Shown here: positions 17,824 through 25,880 of the stretch, piece by piece | How positions within the stretch are numbered: the first letter of the stretch is position 1 | Layout of the letters: each line of letters starts with the position of its first letter | Assembly: GCA_000496235.1 (NCBI GenBank) | Contig: KI543229.1 | Coordinates: 62,494 to 108,453, forward strand | Direction: 5' to 3' | Length of the DNA stretch: 45,960 bases | DNA from: an uncultured archaeon A07HR60 | Lineage (GTDB): Archaea; Halobacteriota; Halobacteria; Halobacteriales; Haloferacaceae | Notes under the pieces: generated by a model | The model's database searches: none | Seen by the model: the letters and a program-made list of their open reading frames with translations, nothing else | Told to the model about the DNA's origin: nothing | Position numbers and translations under genes: made by a program

Positions 17824-18771
17824 ATGCGCATTGCGGTCCCCAACAAGGGTCGGCTACACGAACCGACAGTCGAACTGCTGGAGCGAGCGGGACTTCACGT
17901 CGAGGAGACTGCCGACCGCCAGTTGTACGCGGACACGGCCGACCCAGCGGTGACGGTGCTGTTCGTCCGTGCGGCAGACATTCCAGAGTACGTCAGAGAT
18001 GGCGCCGCTGATCTCGGGGTGACAGGTCTCGATCAGGCCCGCGAGTCCGGGACTGTCTCGCGGCCGGACGCGCCCGCCGACGAGGAGGCGGATCTCGTTG
18101 AGTTGCTGGAGTTGGGATACGGCTCCTGTCGATTGGTGCTGGCCGCGCCAGAAGGAGGCGATATCTCTGCAGTCGAAGATCTTGAAGGAGGCACGGTCGC
18201 GACGGAATTTCCTAGTATCACGCGGGAGTTCTTCGCCCGCAAGCGCGTCGAGACCGACGTTGTCACGGTGACCGGGGCGACAGAACTGACGCCACACGTG
18301 GAGATGGCCGACGCAATCGTTGATATTACTTCCACCGGGACCACGCTCCAGGTCAATCGTCTTGCCGTCGTCGACGAGGTGCTTTCGAGTTCGGTCCGAC
18401 TGTTCGCCCGTCCGGATGTCATCGACGATCCGAAAGTGCGCCAGACGCGAACTGCGTTCGAGTCCGTGATCGCCGCCGACGGGAAGCGATACCTCATGAT
18501 GAATGCCCCCCGTGACCGTCTGGCAGAGGTACGGGACGTGATTCCAGGGCTGGACGGGCCGACGGTGATGGATATCGCGAATCCAGCACAGCAGACGGCC
18601 GCCGACGACTCCCGCCGCACCGCTAGCGACGGAGTCGGCGAGAACGATGCTGAAACCGTCGCGGTGCATGCTGTCGTTGACGAGGGTGACGTATTCACCA
18701 CGATCTCTGCGTTAAAAGAGAAGGGTGCGACGGGGATTCTCGTCACCGAAATCGAGCGGTTGGTAGAATGA
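17824..18771 (+). CDS. hisG: ATP phosphoribosyltransferase, long form
   Basis: A 315-residue first enzyme of histidine biosynthesis, joining ATP and PRPP. The start is the ATG giving [23 protein letters not shown], the family entry. [14 protein letters not shown] and the PRPP loop [17 protein letters not shown] are present. The C-terminal part ([25 protein letters not shown]) is the ACT-like regulatory domain of long HisG that gives histidine feedback. Between catalytic and regulatory parts lies an unusual Ala/Asp/Ser-rich insert of about 25 residues (around 257-285). Other his genes are not nearby, which is common in haloarchaea. Confidence 0.95.
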   Translation: MRIAVPNKGRLHEPTVELLERAGLHVEETADRQLYADTADPAVTVLFVRAADIPEYVRDGAADLGVTGLDQARESGTVSRPDAPADEEADLVELLELGYGSCRLVLAAPEGGDISAVEDLEGGTVATEFPSITREFFARKRVETDVVTVTGATELTPHVEMADAIVDITSTGTTLQVNRLAVVDEVLSSSVRLFARPDVIDDPKVRQTRTAFESVIAADGKRYLMMNAPRDRLAEVRDVIPGLDGPTVMDIANPAQQTAADDSRRTASDGVGENDAETVAVHAVVDEGDVFTTISALKEKGATGILVTEIERLVE

Positions 18772-18867
18772 CGACCGAATCCGGAGGAAACCGAGCGGGT
18801 CGCTATCTGAAAATCTGACGCCTGATGATTACGGCGGTGACACGAGCCGAGAGCAACTTTTGTTGAT

Positions 18868-19263
18868 TCACCCCGGACGGCTCGCCAACAGAAGCGCCAC
18901 ACTGACGAAAACTGTCCCGATCAGGATGGAGATGACGAAGTGGATGAGGACAATGTAGACGGCGAGCCCACGGCTCCCGTCGTAGCTGCGATAGATTCCG
19001 ATCCAGTCCACGAGAACCGCTGTCGGGAGGGTCACCAGCGCCGGGACGCCCAGAGCGGTACCGGCGACAGCGACCGTCGATGGGCCGATACCGACCACCA
19101 GAGCTCGACGAAATGGCACATCCCCGAGTACGTTCCGTGCAGCCAGATGTGCGGTGACCGAGATAAACACTGCAAACAACACGAGTGTCCCGGCGGTCGC
19201 CACGGGACCCGCCGTTCCGGTGGCAGCCGTCGCCACCAAGCCGGCGGCAGTCTGCACAGACAT
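18868..19263 (-). CDS. Small four-helix membrane protein, unknown function
   Basis: A 131-residue protein with about four transmembrane helices (about 20-40, 52-72, 74-92 and 100-126). A short polar loop, WIGIYRSYDGSRG, sits between helices 3 and 4. It resembles a widespread haloarchaeal membrane family (DUF7473, as I recall; not checked). It is convergent with hisG and lies near tbp on the same strand. No catalytic motif was seen. Confidence 0.75.
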   Translation of the reverse strand: MSVQTAAGLVATAATGTAGPVATAGTLVLFAVFISVTAHLAARNVLGDVPFRRALVVGIGPSTVAVAGTALGVPALVTLPTAVLVDWIGIYRSYDGSRGLAVYIVLIHFVISILIGTVFVSVALLLASRPG

Positions 19264-19422
19264 ACCTCACCCTACGTGACGGGACTCAAAAGCAACCCGG
19301 ATGTGTCGGGTGAACGAACCCTCACACTCACTCGCTTGCAAGAGCCCTTGAGTTTCTCAAGGACTGCTCGCGACGCGGCAGGTGGACACATCGGAGAATG
19401 CGGGATCGAAACACGACGATCG

Positions 19423-19983
19423 TCAGGCCAGCAGACCGAGTTCATCAAGACGACCGGTTATCATGTCGACGGCTTCGTGTGCGTCTGACGGCTCTTTTCC
19501 GCCGGTGATGACGAGTTTGCCCGATCCAAAGAGTAAGGCGACAACGTCTGGATCCTCCAGCCGGTACACGAGGCCGGGGAACTGTTCGGGTTCGTATTCG
19601 ATATTTTCCAAGCCCAGCCCGATGGCAATCGCGTTGAGGTTGAGGTTCTTGCCAAGATCGGCGCTAGTGACGATATTCTGGACGGTGATATCAGGACTTG
19701 CTTCAACAGGGATCCGCAGATCGCGCAGCTCTTCGAACACGATTTCTAAGCTCTCGTGGACATCGTCGGTAGATTTAGCCCCCGTACAGACGATCTTACC
19801 AGAGCGGAAAATTAACGCCGCAGACTTGGGGTTTTGGGTCCGATAGACTAGCCCAGGGAACTGCTCGGGATCATAGTCGGCACCTTCCAGATCCATCGCA
19901 ACGCTTTGTAATTCGAGTTCCTGGCCAATCCCCGTCGAGGCGACGACATTTTCGATATTAATCGTGTCCTTCGGATCGCTCAT
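19423..19983 (-). CDS. tbp: TATA-box-binding protein
   Basis: A 186-residue general transcription factor with two direct repeats of the TBP saddle: IENVVASTGIGQELEL to VCTGAKS (about 8-85), and VQNIVTSADLGKNLNL to VITGGK (about 99-170). Each repeat has the DNA-intercalating and stirrup elements, for example FPGLVYR ... AALIFRSGK and FPGLVYR ... ALLFGSGK. It is acidic, like other halophile TBPs, and has no long tail. Haloarchaea often have several TBPs; this full-length copy with a clean sequence looks like a housekeeping one, but that is inference. AT-rich TATA-like sequence (TTTTTAA on the minus strand) lies about 30 bases upstream. Confidence 0.97.
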   Translation of the reverse strand: MSDPKDTINIENVVASTGIGQELELQSVAMDLEGADYDPEQFPGLVYRTQNPKSAALIFRSGKIVCTGAKSTDDVHESLEIVFEELRDLRIPVEASPDITVQNIVTSADLGKNLNLNAIAIGLGLENIEYEPEQFPGLVYRLEDPDVVALLFGSGKLVITGGKEPSDAHEAVDMITGRLDELGLLA

Positions 19984-20284
19984 CGACGTATAAAATAACA
20001 GGTCATTGAGTTAAAAAGGTTAGTCATAAAATTACATCTCTCGAATACGAAGAGTCACCCCAGGTGACACCGGTGCGTCTGTCGGTTCCGCACCAGAGTG
20101 GCAGTCTCTCAGCGGCTGTTTCAGCGTGGATTTCACACCCCACATATGGGAGGGTCGTGTGGTGTCGATACCAGATGAGCACAATCTGGTCTGGTGCGAT
20201 AGCGACACGAGGCCACGGGTGCCCGTTGCGGTGGGACAGAGTCGGCAGTCGGCACGCTCTTTGGTCAACGGGTTCTGAAGAACT
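19984..20284. other. Divergent spacer of tbp and the tRNA G10 methylase gene
   Basis: About 300 bases. It begins AT-rich (tbp promoter). Two minus-strand frames stay open across 20024-20300 but overlap each other and the neighbouring start, so neither is accepted as a gene. Confidence 0.4.
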
Positions 20285-21322
20285 GTGAGTGTGTACTGCC
20301 TGGAACTTGCAGGCGAAGAGGACGCTTTCGCGGTAGCGGAAGCTACCACGGCTGCGGCAGACACCGAATTGTGGGCCCCGGGGATCGCCCGTGCTCAGTC
20401 GGTTTCGGGTGTGGGGCGATTGGGATACACGCGGACGGCAGTCGAGTTGCTGGGCCACGGGGACGCGACTGTCGATGCAGCCGTCCGGACGCTCGCGGCA
20501 GCGCCGTTGAACGTCAGCGGGACTGTCGCCGTCCGGGCCCGCGACGTTCGCGGGTCAAGTGGAGTTAGCACCGCCCGCGCGGAGCGAGCACTTGGGAGTG
20601 TTCTCACCGACGCTGGGTTTCAGGTCGATCTCGATGAACCCGACAACGTCCTTCGAGCAGTGTTCGCCAAGGGGCCTGTCTCAGACCATGCGGTCGTCGC
20701 CGGGGCTGACGGCACTCATCGGTCAGTGTCAGCCGTCGGCTGGGTCACCGCAGAGAGCCGTCGCGATTTCGCCCCGGAACCGACTGATCGGCCGTTTTTC
20801 CAGCCAGGGAGTATGGCCTCGGTCGACGCCCGGGCGTACGCCAATATCGCCGGAGCCCGCCCCGGGAGCGTCTTTCTTGATCCCATGTGTGGAACGGGCG
20901 GACTTCTCGTCGAGGCCGGCCGGGTCGGAGCCAAGCCGATTGGGGTGGACGCCCAGCAAAAGATGGTCACCGGGACCCGCGAGAACGCGGCTGCACTCCT
21001 GTCAAGTCCGGTCACAGCCGTCCGCGGGGACGCAACCGCACTTCCCTTGCACACGGACGCAGTGGATGCGGTGGCTATGGACGTTCCGTACGGTCGGCAG
21101 TCGAAGGTGGCCCGTCACGACCTCGCCAGCCTGGTCGGCGGCGCACTCCGCGAAGCGCATCGGGTCGCTCCACGAGCAGTCGTGATCGCCGATCGGGCGT
21201 GGGACACGGTCGCCGTCGACGCTGGCTGGCACGTCACAGCAACGTTTCGCCGTCGCGTCCACCGATCGCTGACGAGACACGTTCACGTGTTAGACCGCCC
21301 ACCGGAAGAGCCGGCTGTCTGA
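20285..21322 (+). CDS. tRNA (guanine10-N2)-dimethyltransferase (TrmG10 type)
   Basis: A 345-residue two-domain enzyme that methylates G10 of tRNA. The N-terminal 150 residues form a THUMP-type RNA-binding region (about 40-140). A linker, DRPFFQPGSMASVDARAYANIAGA, follows; this is the usual entry to the archaeal Trm11/TrmG10 Rossmann domain. DPMCGTGG (199-206) is the SAM loop. DVPYGRQSKV (266-275) is the catalytic motif, a variant of the amino-methylase (D/N)PPY with Val at position 2. A GTG start is used. It is divergent from tbp. Confidence 0.88.
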   Translation: MSVYCLELAGEEDAFAVAEATTAAADTELWAPGIARAQSVSGVGRLGYTRTAVELLGHGDATVDAAVRTLAAAPLNVSGTVAVRARDVRGSSGVSTARAERALGSVLTDAGFQVDLDEPDNVLRAVFAKGPVSDHAVVAGADGTHRSVSAVGWVTAESRRDFAPEPTDRPFFQPGSMASVDARAYANIAGARPGSVFLDPMCGTGGLLVEAGRVGAKPIGVDAQQKMVTGTRENAAALLSSPVTAVRGDATALPLHTDAVDAVAMDVPYGRQSKVARHDLASLVGGALREAHRVAPRAVVIADRAWDTVAVDAGWHVTATFRRRVHRSLTRHVHVLDRPPEEPAV

Positions 21323-21528
21323 CACTGACACCGCTAGCCGACAGTCACCCCACCATCGCCAGAACCGCCGAGAATGTACCGTGAGGCGATACTCACTCCC
21401 CAAATTGAGCAGCCTGATAGTAAAGCGAAAGTCCCCGTTATCTGGCCTGAGAGCGGTTCTTGAGTTAGATTCCACTTTCACTGAGGCAGCGGCGAAGCAT
21501 TAAGTGTGCGGGGAAACCCGTTACTGAC

Positions 21529-22662
21529 ATGGTGGGCGACCCCGACGACGAGATGCTCTCGTGGGACGAGTCAGTGTTCCGGGACGAGCACGTCTTTGAG
21601 ATCGACCACGTCCCCGAGACGTTCCAACACAGAGAGACACAGTTGGAGGGGTTGAAATACGCGCTCCGGCCAGCGGTTCGCGGGTCACGACCGCTGAACA
21701 CAGTGGTTCGCGGACCCCCAGGAACCGGCAAGACCACTGCCGTTCAAAAGTTGTTCACCGAGCTGCGCGTCCAGACCGATGTCCGAACCGTCCACGTCAA
21801 CTGTCAGGTGGATTCGACCCGATATGCCGTGTTTTCCCGGCTGTTCGAGGGGATATTCGATTATGAGCCTCCGTCATCGGGTGTTTCGTTCAAGAAACTG
21901 TTCAGCCAAGTCACCGATCGTCTCGTCGAAGAAGACGAAGTCCTCGTGGTCGCGCTCGATGATATCAACTACCTCTTTTACGAGAACGAGGCCAGCGACA
22001 GTCTCTACTCGCTATTGCGCGCCCACGAGGCTCACTCAGGAGCCCGGATTGGCGTGATCGTCGTCTCGTCAGATCTCTCACTCGACGTGATCGAGAATCT
22101 CGATTCTCGCGTGCAGTCGGTCTTCCGGCCCGACGAAGTGTACTTTCCGACGTACAGTGTGGACGAGATCCGAGACATCCTCAGCGAGCGCGCGAAACGA
22201 GGCTTCTACGAGGGTGTCGTTAGTCCCCCAGAGTTGGACCGCGTCGCTGACCTGACTGCTAACAGCGGAGACCTGCGCGTGGGGATCGATCTCCTCCGTC
22301 GGGCCGGGCTCAGCGCCGAGATGCGTGCGTCCAAAGAAATCGATGAAGAGGACATCGAAGAGGCCTATCAGAAGTCGAAACACGTTCATCTGTCCCGCTC
22401 ACTGCGGGGACTATCTGATTCCGAGCAGGCGCTCGCGCGTGTCCTCGCCGAACACAGCGGCGAACAGGCTGGTGACGTCTACGAGGCCTTCCACGAGGAG
22501 ACAGATCTCGGCTACACCCGCTACTCGGAAATTATCAACAAACTCGACCAACTGGGGGTGTTAGAGGCGGAGTACGCCGAGGTCGACGGTCGTGGTCGGT
22601 CGCGACAACTCGAGTTGGCGTATGAAACCGACGCAGTTCTGGACCGTCTCGACGGGAACTAA
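21529..22662 (+). CDS. cdc6: Orc1/Cdc6-family AAA+ ATPase
   Basis: A 377-residue replication initiator or origin-binding protein. The entry is VFRDEHVFEIDHVPE then HRETQL. Walker A is GPPGTGKTT (62-70) and Walker B is VVALDD (D144, D145). The sensor-1 and arginine regions are DSRVQSVF and FPTYSVDEIRDIL, and sensor-2 is NSGDLRVGIDLLRRAG. The last 90 residues form a winged helix (LSDSEQALARVLAEHS ... YTRYSEIINKLDQLGVLE). A TATA-like CATTAAGT sits about 27 bases before the ATG. Haloarchaea have many such paralogues, only some of which sit at origins. No clear origin-recognition-box repeats were found in the 206 bases upstream. Confidence 0.93.
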   Translation: MVGDPDDEMLSWDESVFRDEHVFEIDHVPETFQHRETQLEGLKYALRPAVRGSRPLNTVVRGPPGTGKTTAVQKLFTELRVQTDVRTVHVNCQVDSTRYAVFSRLFEGIFDYEPPSSGVSFKKLFSQVTDRLVEEDEVLVVALDDINYLFYENEASDSLYSLLRAHEAHSGARIGVIVVSSDLSLDVIENLDSRVQSVFRPDEVYFPTYSVDEIRDILSERAKRGFYEGVVSPPELDRVADLTANSGDLRVGIDLLRRAGLSAEMRASKEIDEEDIEEAYQKSKHVHLSRSLRGLSDSEQALARVLAEHSGEQAGDVYEAFHEETDLGYTRYSEIINKLDQLGVLEAEYAEVDGRGRSRQLELAYETDAVLDRLDGN

Positions 22663-22789
22663 TTGCCCGGCCAGAAGAGTACCGACCATACCGAGGGTAA
22701 TGTAGTGGTCAGTCCGCACTGCGGACCCCCCTGAAGAACGACCGGTCACACGGCAGTAGCCAAGCAACTACGTCAGTCACGGGGGACGC

Positions 22790-22796
22790 TTTTTAT
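22790..22796 (+). promoter_or_regulatory. TATA-like box that decides the rpiA start
   Basis: TTTTTAT is centred about 29 bases before the ATG at 22822 and overlaps the alternative ATG at 22795. If it is the TATA box, translation must begin at 22822 (MKATGGADAHK), which also fits the family's usual N-terminus. Confidence 0.5.
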
Positions 22797-22821
22797 GTCG
22801 CTCGGAGTGATTGACCTCGAT

Positions 22822-23526
22822 ATGAAGGCCACTGGCGGGGCCGACGCTCACAAGCGCGCTGCGGGCGAGTCGGCCGCGAACGCCGTCACCGACGGAGACG
22901 TAGTCGGGCTGGGAACCGGTTCGACAGCGGCGCACGCGATTCGGGCACTGGGAGACGCTATCGACTCAGGCCAACAGATCAGAGGGGTTCCGACCTCCTA
23001 CGAGACCCGGAAGGTAGCACGCGAGGTAGGGATTCCGCTGTTGACTCTCAACGAGACAGTCGGCCCTGACGCCCCGGGGATCGACGTGGCTATCGATGGT
23101 GCCGACCAGATCGCGGACGGCACGCTGATCAAGGGCGGCGGCGCAGCACACACGCGTGAAAAAGTAGTCGACACTGCAGCCGCCCGGTTTCTCGTGGTCG
23201 CCGATACATCAAAAGAAACCGATACGCTTGACCACCCAGTTCCGATCGAAGTGCTTCCAGAAGCCCGGCAGACCGTTTCTGCACGTCTCAGACAACTCGG
23301 GGGAAACCCAAAAGTACGACCGGCGGTCCAGAAAGACGGTCCCGTCATAACCGAACACGGCAATCTCGTGGTCGACTGCACATTCGGACAAATCGACACG
23401 CCCGAGTCACTTTCTAGAGATCTCACAGCGGTCCCGGGTGTGTTCGAGCACGGGCTGTTTGTCGGCATGGTCGACGAGGTTCACGTGGGGACGACCGACG
23501 GCGTGCGGGTCGACCGGCGGAGTTGA
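22822..23526 (+). CDS. rpiA: Ribose-5-phosphate isomerase A
   Basis: A 234-residue cytoplasmic enzyme interconverting ribose 5-phosphate and ribulose 5-phosphate in pentose synthesis. Motifs in order: VVGLGTGSTAAHAI (phosphate and substrate loop), VPTSYET, DVAIDGADQI (catalytic Asp), LIKGGGAAHTREKV (KGGGGA/REK active site), GNPKVRPAVQKDGPVITEHGN in outline, and VPGVFEHGLFVGMVDEV. Length is typical. Haloarchaea make pentoses without the oxidative pathway, so RpiA feeds PRPP for nucleotides and histidine; this links loosely to hisG in the window. Confidence 0.95.
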   Translation: MKATGGADAHKRAAGESAANAVTDGDVVGLGTGSTAAHAIRALGDAIDSGQQIRGVPTSYETRKVAREVGIPLLTLNETVGPDAPGIDVAIDGADQIADGTLIKGGGAAHTREKVVDTAAARFLVVADTSKETDTLDHPVPIEVLPEARQTVSARLRQLGGNPKVRPAVQKDGPVITEHGNLVVDCTFGQIDTPESLSRDLTAVPGVFEHGLFVGMVDEVHVGTTDGVRVDRRS

Positions 23527-23704
23527 GCCAACCATACGTGTCTTGTAGGGGCGAGACCAGGTTCTGAGACCGCAATGAGGGATCAGACAGCCACGGACCC
23601 TCGGATCTCGGACCCCCGCGATATTCGTCTTGGTACTCTGTGAATTCAGTTCACGATCTGACCTGCAGACCAGACTCGTGGCAGATGCTTGTTGTGACAA
23701 ACGA

Positions 23705-23764
23705 ACGGGCCGAAAGCCCGTGAGAAACGTTTGCTACGGCACAGTCGGCGGCCAGAGGCCGCCG
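23705..23764 (-). terminator. Two strong hairpins between convergent genes
   Basis: On the plus strand these are CGGCGGCC-aga-GGCCGCCG (23746-23764) and ACGGGC-cgaaa-GCCCGT (23705-23721). Read on the minus strand, they follow the stop of the 55-residue gene by 14 and 57 bases, and the second is followed by TCGTTTGT. They could end that transcript or the convergent rpiA mRNA, or form a small RNA. Both stems are perfect. Confidence 0.4.
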
Positions 23765-23777
23765 GAGAGTGACCCCG

Positions 23778-23945
23778 TTACAGATCTCGCGGCTGTACGG
23801 TCTTCCGGTCGTTTTCCTCAGCGCGACGGGCGGCATCCTCGAGAAGTTCTTCAACCTCCTCGTCGAGCGCATCGTAGAAATCAGAAGCGACGTTCTTGTC
23901 GTCTAGCTCTCCTTTAACGGCGGCTTTGACTATTAGGTCTGCCAT
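23778..23945 (-). CDS. Small histone-fold-like protein (DUF1931 type)
   Basis: A 55-residue protein, MADLIVKAAVKGELDDKNVA at the start and ending in ENDRKTVQPRDL. It matches the small haloarchaeal DUF1931-type proteins, which resemble a single histone fold: a short first helix (LIVKAAVKGEL), a long central helix (VASDFYDALDEEVEELLEDAARRAEEN) and the strand-helix entry RKTVQPRDL seen in histone folds. DNA binding or dimerisation is therefore likely but inferred. The composition is acidic. A TATA-like TTTTAAAC (minus strand, 23970-23978) lies about 29 bases before the ATG. It is convergent with rpiA. Confidence 0.85.
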   Translation of the reverse strand: MADLIVKAAVKGELDDKNVASDFYDALDEEVEELLEDAARRAEENDRKTVQPRDL

Positions 23946-24115
23946 GCAAACGATTTGTTTCCCGTCCCAGTTTAAAAGCGTTCCTGAATTTGCCCGTCAG
24001 CGGCCTCCAAATAGCCGTTCAGTCCAGAATTGGGGCCAAGAATTTATAAGAGAGCCTCAGTCTGGTGGTGACGGTGAATCGACAGCTACGAACCACTCGG
24101 TCGACTGTAGTGGGT

Positions 24116-24886
24116 ATGCGAGAGATCCTCGAGGCTGTCGCGAGAGGGGACATAAGCGTGGAGGCAGCCGAAGCAGAGCTGTCTGGATACGCGACGACGG
24201 AGGCGGGGCGATTCGATGCGGCTCGTGAACACCGGCGAGGGATACCCGAAGGCATTCTCGCCGAGGGGAAACAGCCGGCTCAGACGGCCTCACTCGCGGT
24301 CACAGCCGTCGACACCACCGGGCGAGCGGTGGTAACACGTGCCGGCGAAGAGACAGTTACTCGAATTCGGACACAGATCGATGCCGAATTCCCCGACGCG
24401 ACGGTCCGGTCTGACGAGACGGCTCGGACGGTCATCGTCCATGGAAGTGAGTTCGAACGACCAGCCACAGATGCGACGGTCTGTGTCGTCGCCGCAGGCA
24501 CGGCCGACCAGCCGGCCGCCGGCGAAGCAGCTGTCATCGCCCGGGAGGCGGGCGCCACCGTCGATCGCGTATCAGATGTCGGCGTCGCGAATCTCGACCG
24601 CATGCTCGACCAGACTGAGCGACTACGAGATGCCGATGTAGTGGTCGTCGCGGCCGGCCGAGAAGGGGCACTCTCGACAGTCGTCGCTGGGCTCGTCTCG
24701 ACGCCCGTGATCGGGTTACCCGTGTCTACGGGCTACGGGCACGGCGGTGACGGCGAAGCTGCCCTGTCCGGTATGTTACAATCGTGTACTGTGTTGTCGA
24801 CGGTGAACGTCGACGCTGGATTCGTTGCCGGCACACAGGCGGGCCTGATCGCGCAGGCAGTCGGGGCAGCCAGAAGCGGCCGGTGA
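24116..24886 (+). CDS. larB: LarB, nickel-pincer cofactor biosynthesis carboxylase
   Basis: A 256-residue enzyme that carboxylates and hydrolyses nicotinic acid adenine dinucleotide, the first step towards the nickel-pincer cofactor of lactate racemase and related isomerases. The start is the ATG giving MREILEAVARGDISVEAAEAEL, the usual LarB N-terminus; in-frame GTGs further up extend to 24065. Residues from about 120 form the AIR-carboxylase (PurE-like) domain: VCVVAAGTADQPAAGEAAV, DVGVANLDRM, VVVAAGREGALSTVV and PVSTGYGHGGDGEAAL. C224 in MLQSCTVLSTVNVDAGF sits where LarB has its substrate-bonding cysteine. larE lies about 15.5 kb away. A TATA-like TTTATAAG is at 24042-24050. Confidence 0.92.
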   Translation: MREILEAVARGDISVEAAEAELSGYATTEAGRFDAAREHRRGIPEGILAEGKQPAQTASLAVTAVDTTGRAVVTRAGEETVTRIRTQIDAEFPDATVRSDETARTVIVHGSEFERPATDATVCVVAAGTADQPAAGEAAVIAREAGATVDRVSDVGVANLDRMLDQTERLRDADVVVVAAGREGALSTVVAGLVSTPVIGLPVSTGYGHGGDGEAALSGMLQSCTVLSTVNVDAGFVAGTQAGLIAQAVGAARSGR

Positions 24887-25023
24887 ATCTCGCGCGGCGT
24901 CTCGAATCCCCCCGGTCATCATCGGCGGATGTGTCACCCGGATTATCATCACACTCGCACGGGGATTTTTGACTGTTCAACTATTTTGCATAAATACCGG
25001 CAGCGGTGGATGCCGGAGAGACA

Positions 25024-25164
25024 ATGTCAAGTTGCGACCACTGCGGATCACACATCTCTGACCGTTTTGCGCGCGTCTTCTCCGATGAGCGGGGACAGGT
25101 GAACGCCTGCCCGTCCTGCTCGGCGAACGCGGGCATTGCCGAAGCGGCGAGGGACCGCACCTGA
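25024..25164 (+). CDS. 46-residue zinc-ribbon protein
   Basis: A short protein starting MSSCDHCGSHISDRFARVF and ending AGIAEAARDRT. Two CxxC pairs (C4/C7 and C29/C32) form a likely zinc ribbon around an RVFSDERG turn. Very similar small proteins (DUF7563, as I recall) are common in haloarchaea and uncharacterised. TATA-like CATAAATAC is at 24989-24997, giving a leader of only a few bases. It may bind nucleic acid or protein; nothing more can be said. Confidence 0.82.
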   Translation: MSSCDHCGSHISDRFARVFSDERGQVNACPSCSANAGIAEAARDRT

Positions 25165-25276
25165 CCCCAGTAAAGTATCACTGATACACTGAGTTCCCGG
25201 AGACACTGACGGACTCGTCGGCCCACCGCGTCCCCGGTGCAGGGAGGGCGACTGCGTACGGGTCCAGCGGCTCCGA

Positions 25277-25332
25277 GAATTTTCCACCGTGTCGAGGCAA
25301 ATGCCTCGGGGCTTGACCCAAAGGCAGTTCAC
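25277..25332 (-). repeat. Minimal palindromic element (copy C)
   Basis: On the minus strand it reads GTGAACTGCC, an imperfect hairpin TTTGGG-tcaag-CCCCGAGGC, then ATTTGCCTCG and AAAATTC. It aligns with copies A and B and with the left end of the 26645 element. It ends only 22 bases before the GTG start of the GIY-YIG gene, so it forms that gene's upstream region. In-frame starts inside the repeat (25289, 25301) would add repeat-encoded residues. Confidence 0.6.
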
Positions 25333-25354
25333 CGGCCGACTGCGTGGTCTCTCT

Positions 25355-25600
25355 GTGAGTGGCCATCACGTCTACGTACTCGAGTGTGATGACGGGAGTT
25401 TCTACACAGGATATACGACTGACGTAGAGCGTCGGGTTGCCGAACACGACGACGGCGAGGGTGCAAAGTACACCCGGGGGCGGACCCCGGTCGAACTAGT
25501 GTACACAGAATCCTGCAAGAGCAAGTCTGCAGCTCTGTCCCGGGAATACGAAATCAAATCTCTATCGCGCCGGCAAAAAGAGGCGCTTATTGGCTATTGA
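25355..25600 (+). CDS. GIY-YIG nuclease-like protein (UPF0213 type)
   Basis: An 81-residue single-domain protein. VYVLECDDGSFYTGYTTDVERRVAEHDDG carries the GIY-YIG core (Y-V-L, Y-T-G and the Arg of ERR), and the following KYTRGRTPVELVYTE with a Glu/Lys-rich end (REYEIKSLSRRQKEALI) is the usual layout of the YhbQ/UPF0213 group. I choose the GTG at 25355, because upstream in-frame ATGs lie inside the palindromic repeat. Catalytic Tyr, Arg and Glu are present, so nuclease activity is possible; the biological role of this group is poorly known. Confidence 0.85.
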   Translation: MSGHHVYVLECDDGSFYTGYTTDVERRVAEHDDGEGAKYTRGRTPVELVYTESCKSKSAALSREYEIKSLSRRQKEALIGY

Positions 25601-25880
25601 ACGCAAAATGCCAGTCCAGCTTGGCGCCTATGCCTTCAGTACGGATGGACACAAAAACGGCATGCGCCTGAATACTGACATCGGACTCGTGATTTCCGAA
25701 CGCGTGGGATCTCCGCCGAACCGATCCGACTTACCCTGCGTCAGCACCACACGACTGTGGCCATTAGGTGAGTTGACTGATTCCCAGCGCACAGTTCGTC
25801 AACGAAACCAACTGGAGGGGTCCACGAAGGGACACCCTGGATGTGTCTCCCGGTCGACGCTCCGTAATTGGCTGTTCAAT

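Noticed and set aside
20024-20458. Two overlapping minus-strand frames with several cysteines between tbp and the G10 methylase gene
   Set aside because: Both run into the methylase start, overlap each other and show no consistent motif; neither could be preferred.
21323-21528. Possible origin of replication beside cdc6
   Set aside because: No repeated recognition boxes or long AT-rich stretch could be seen by eye.
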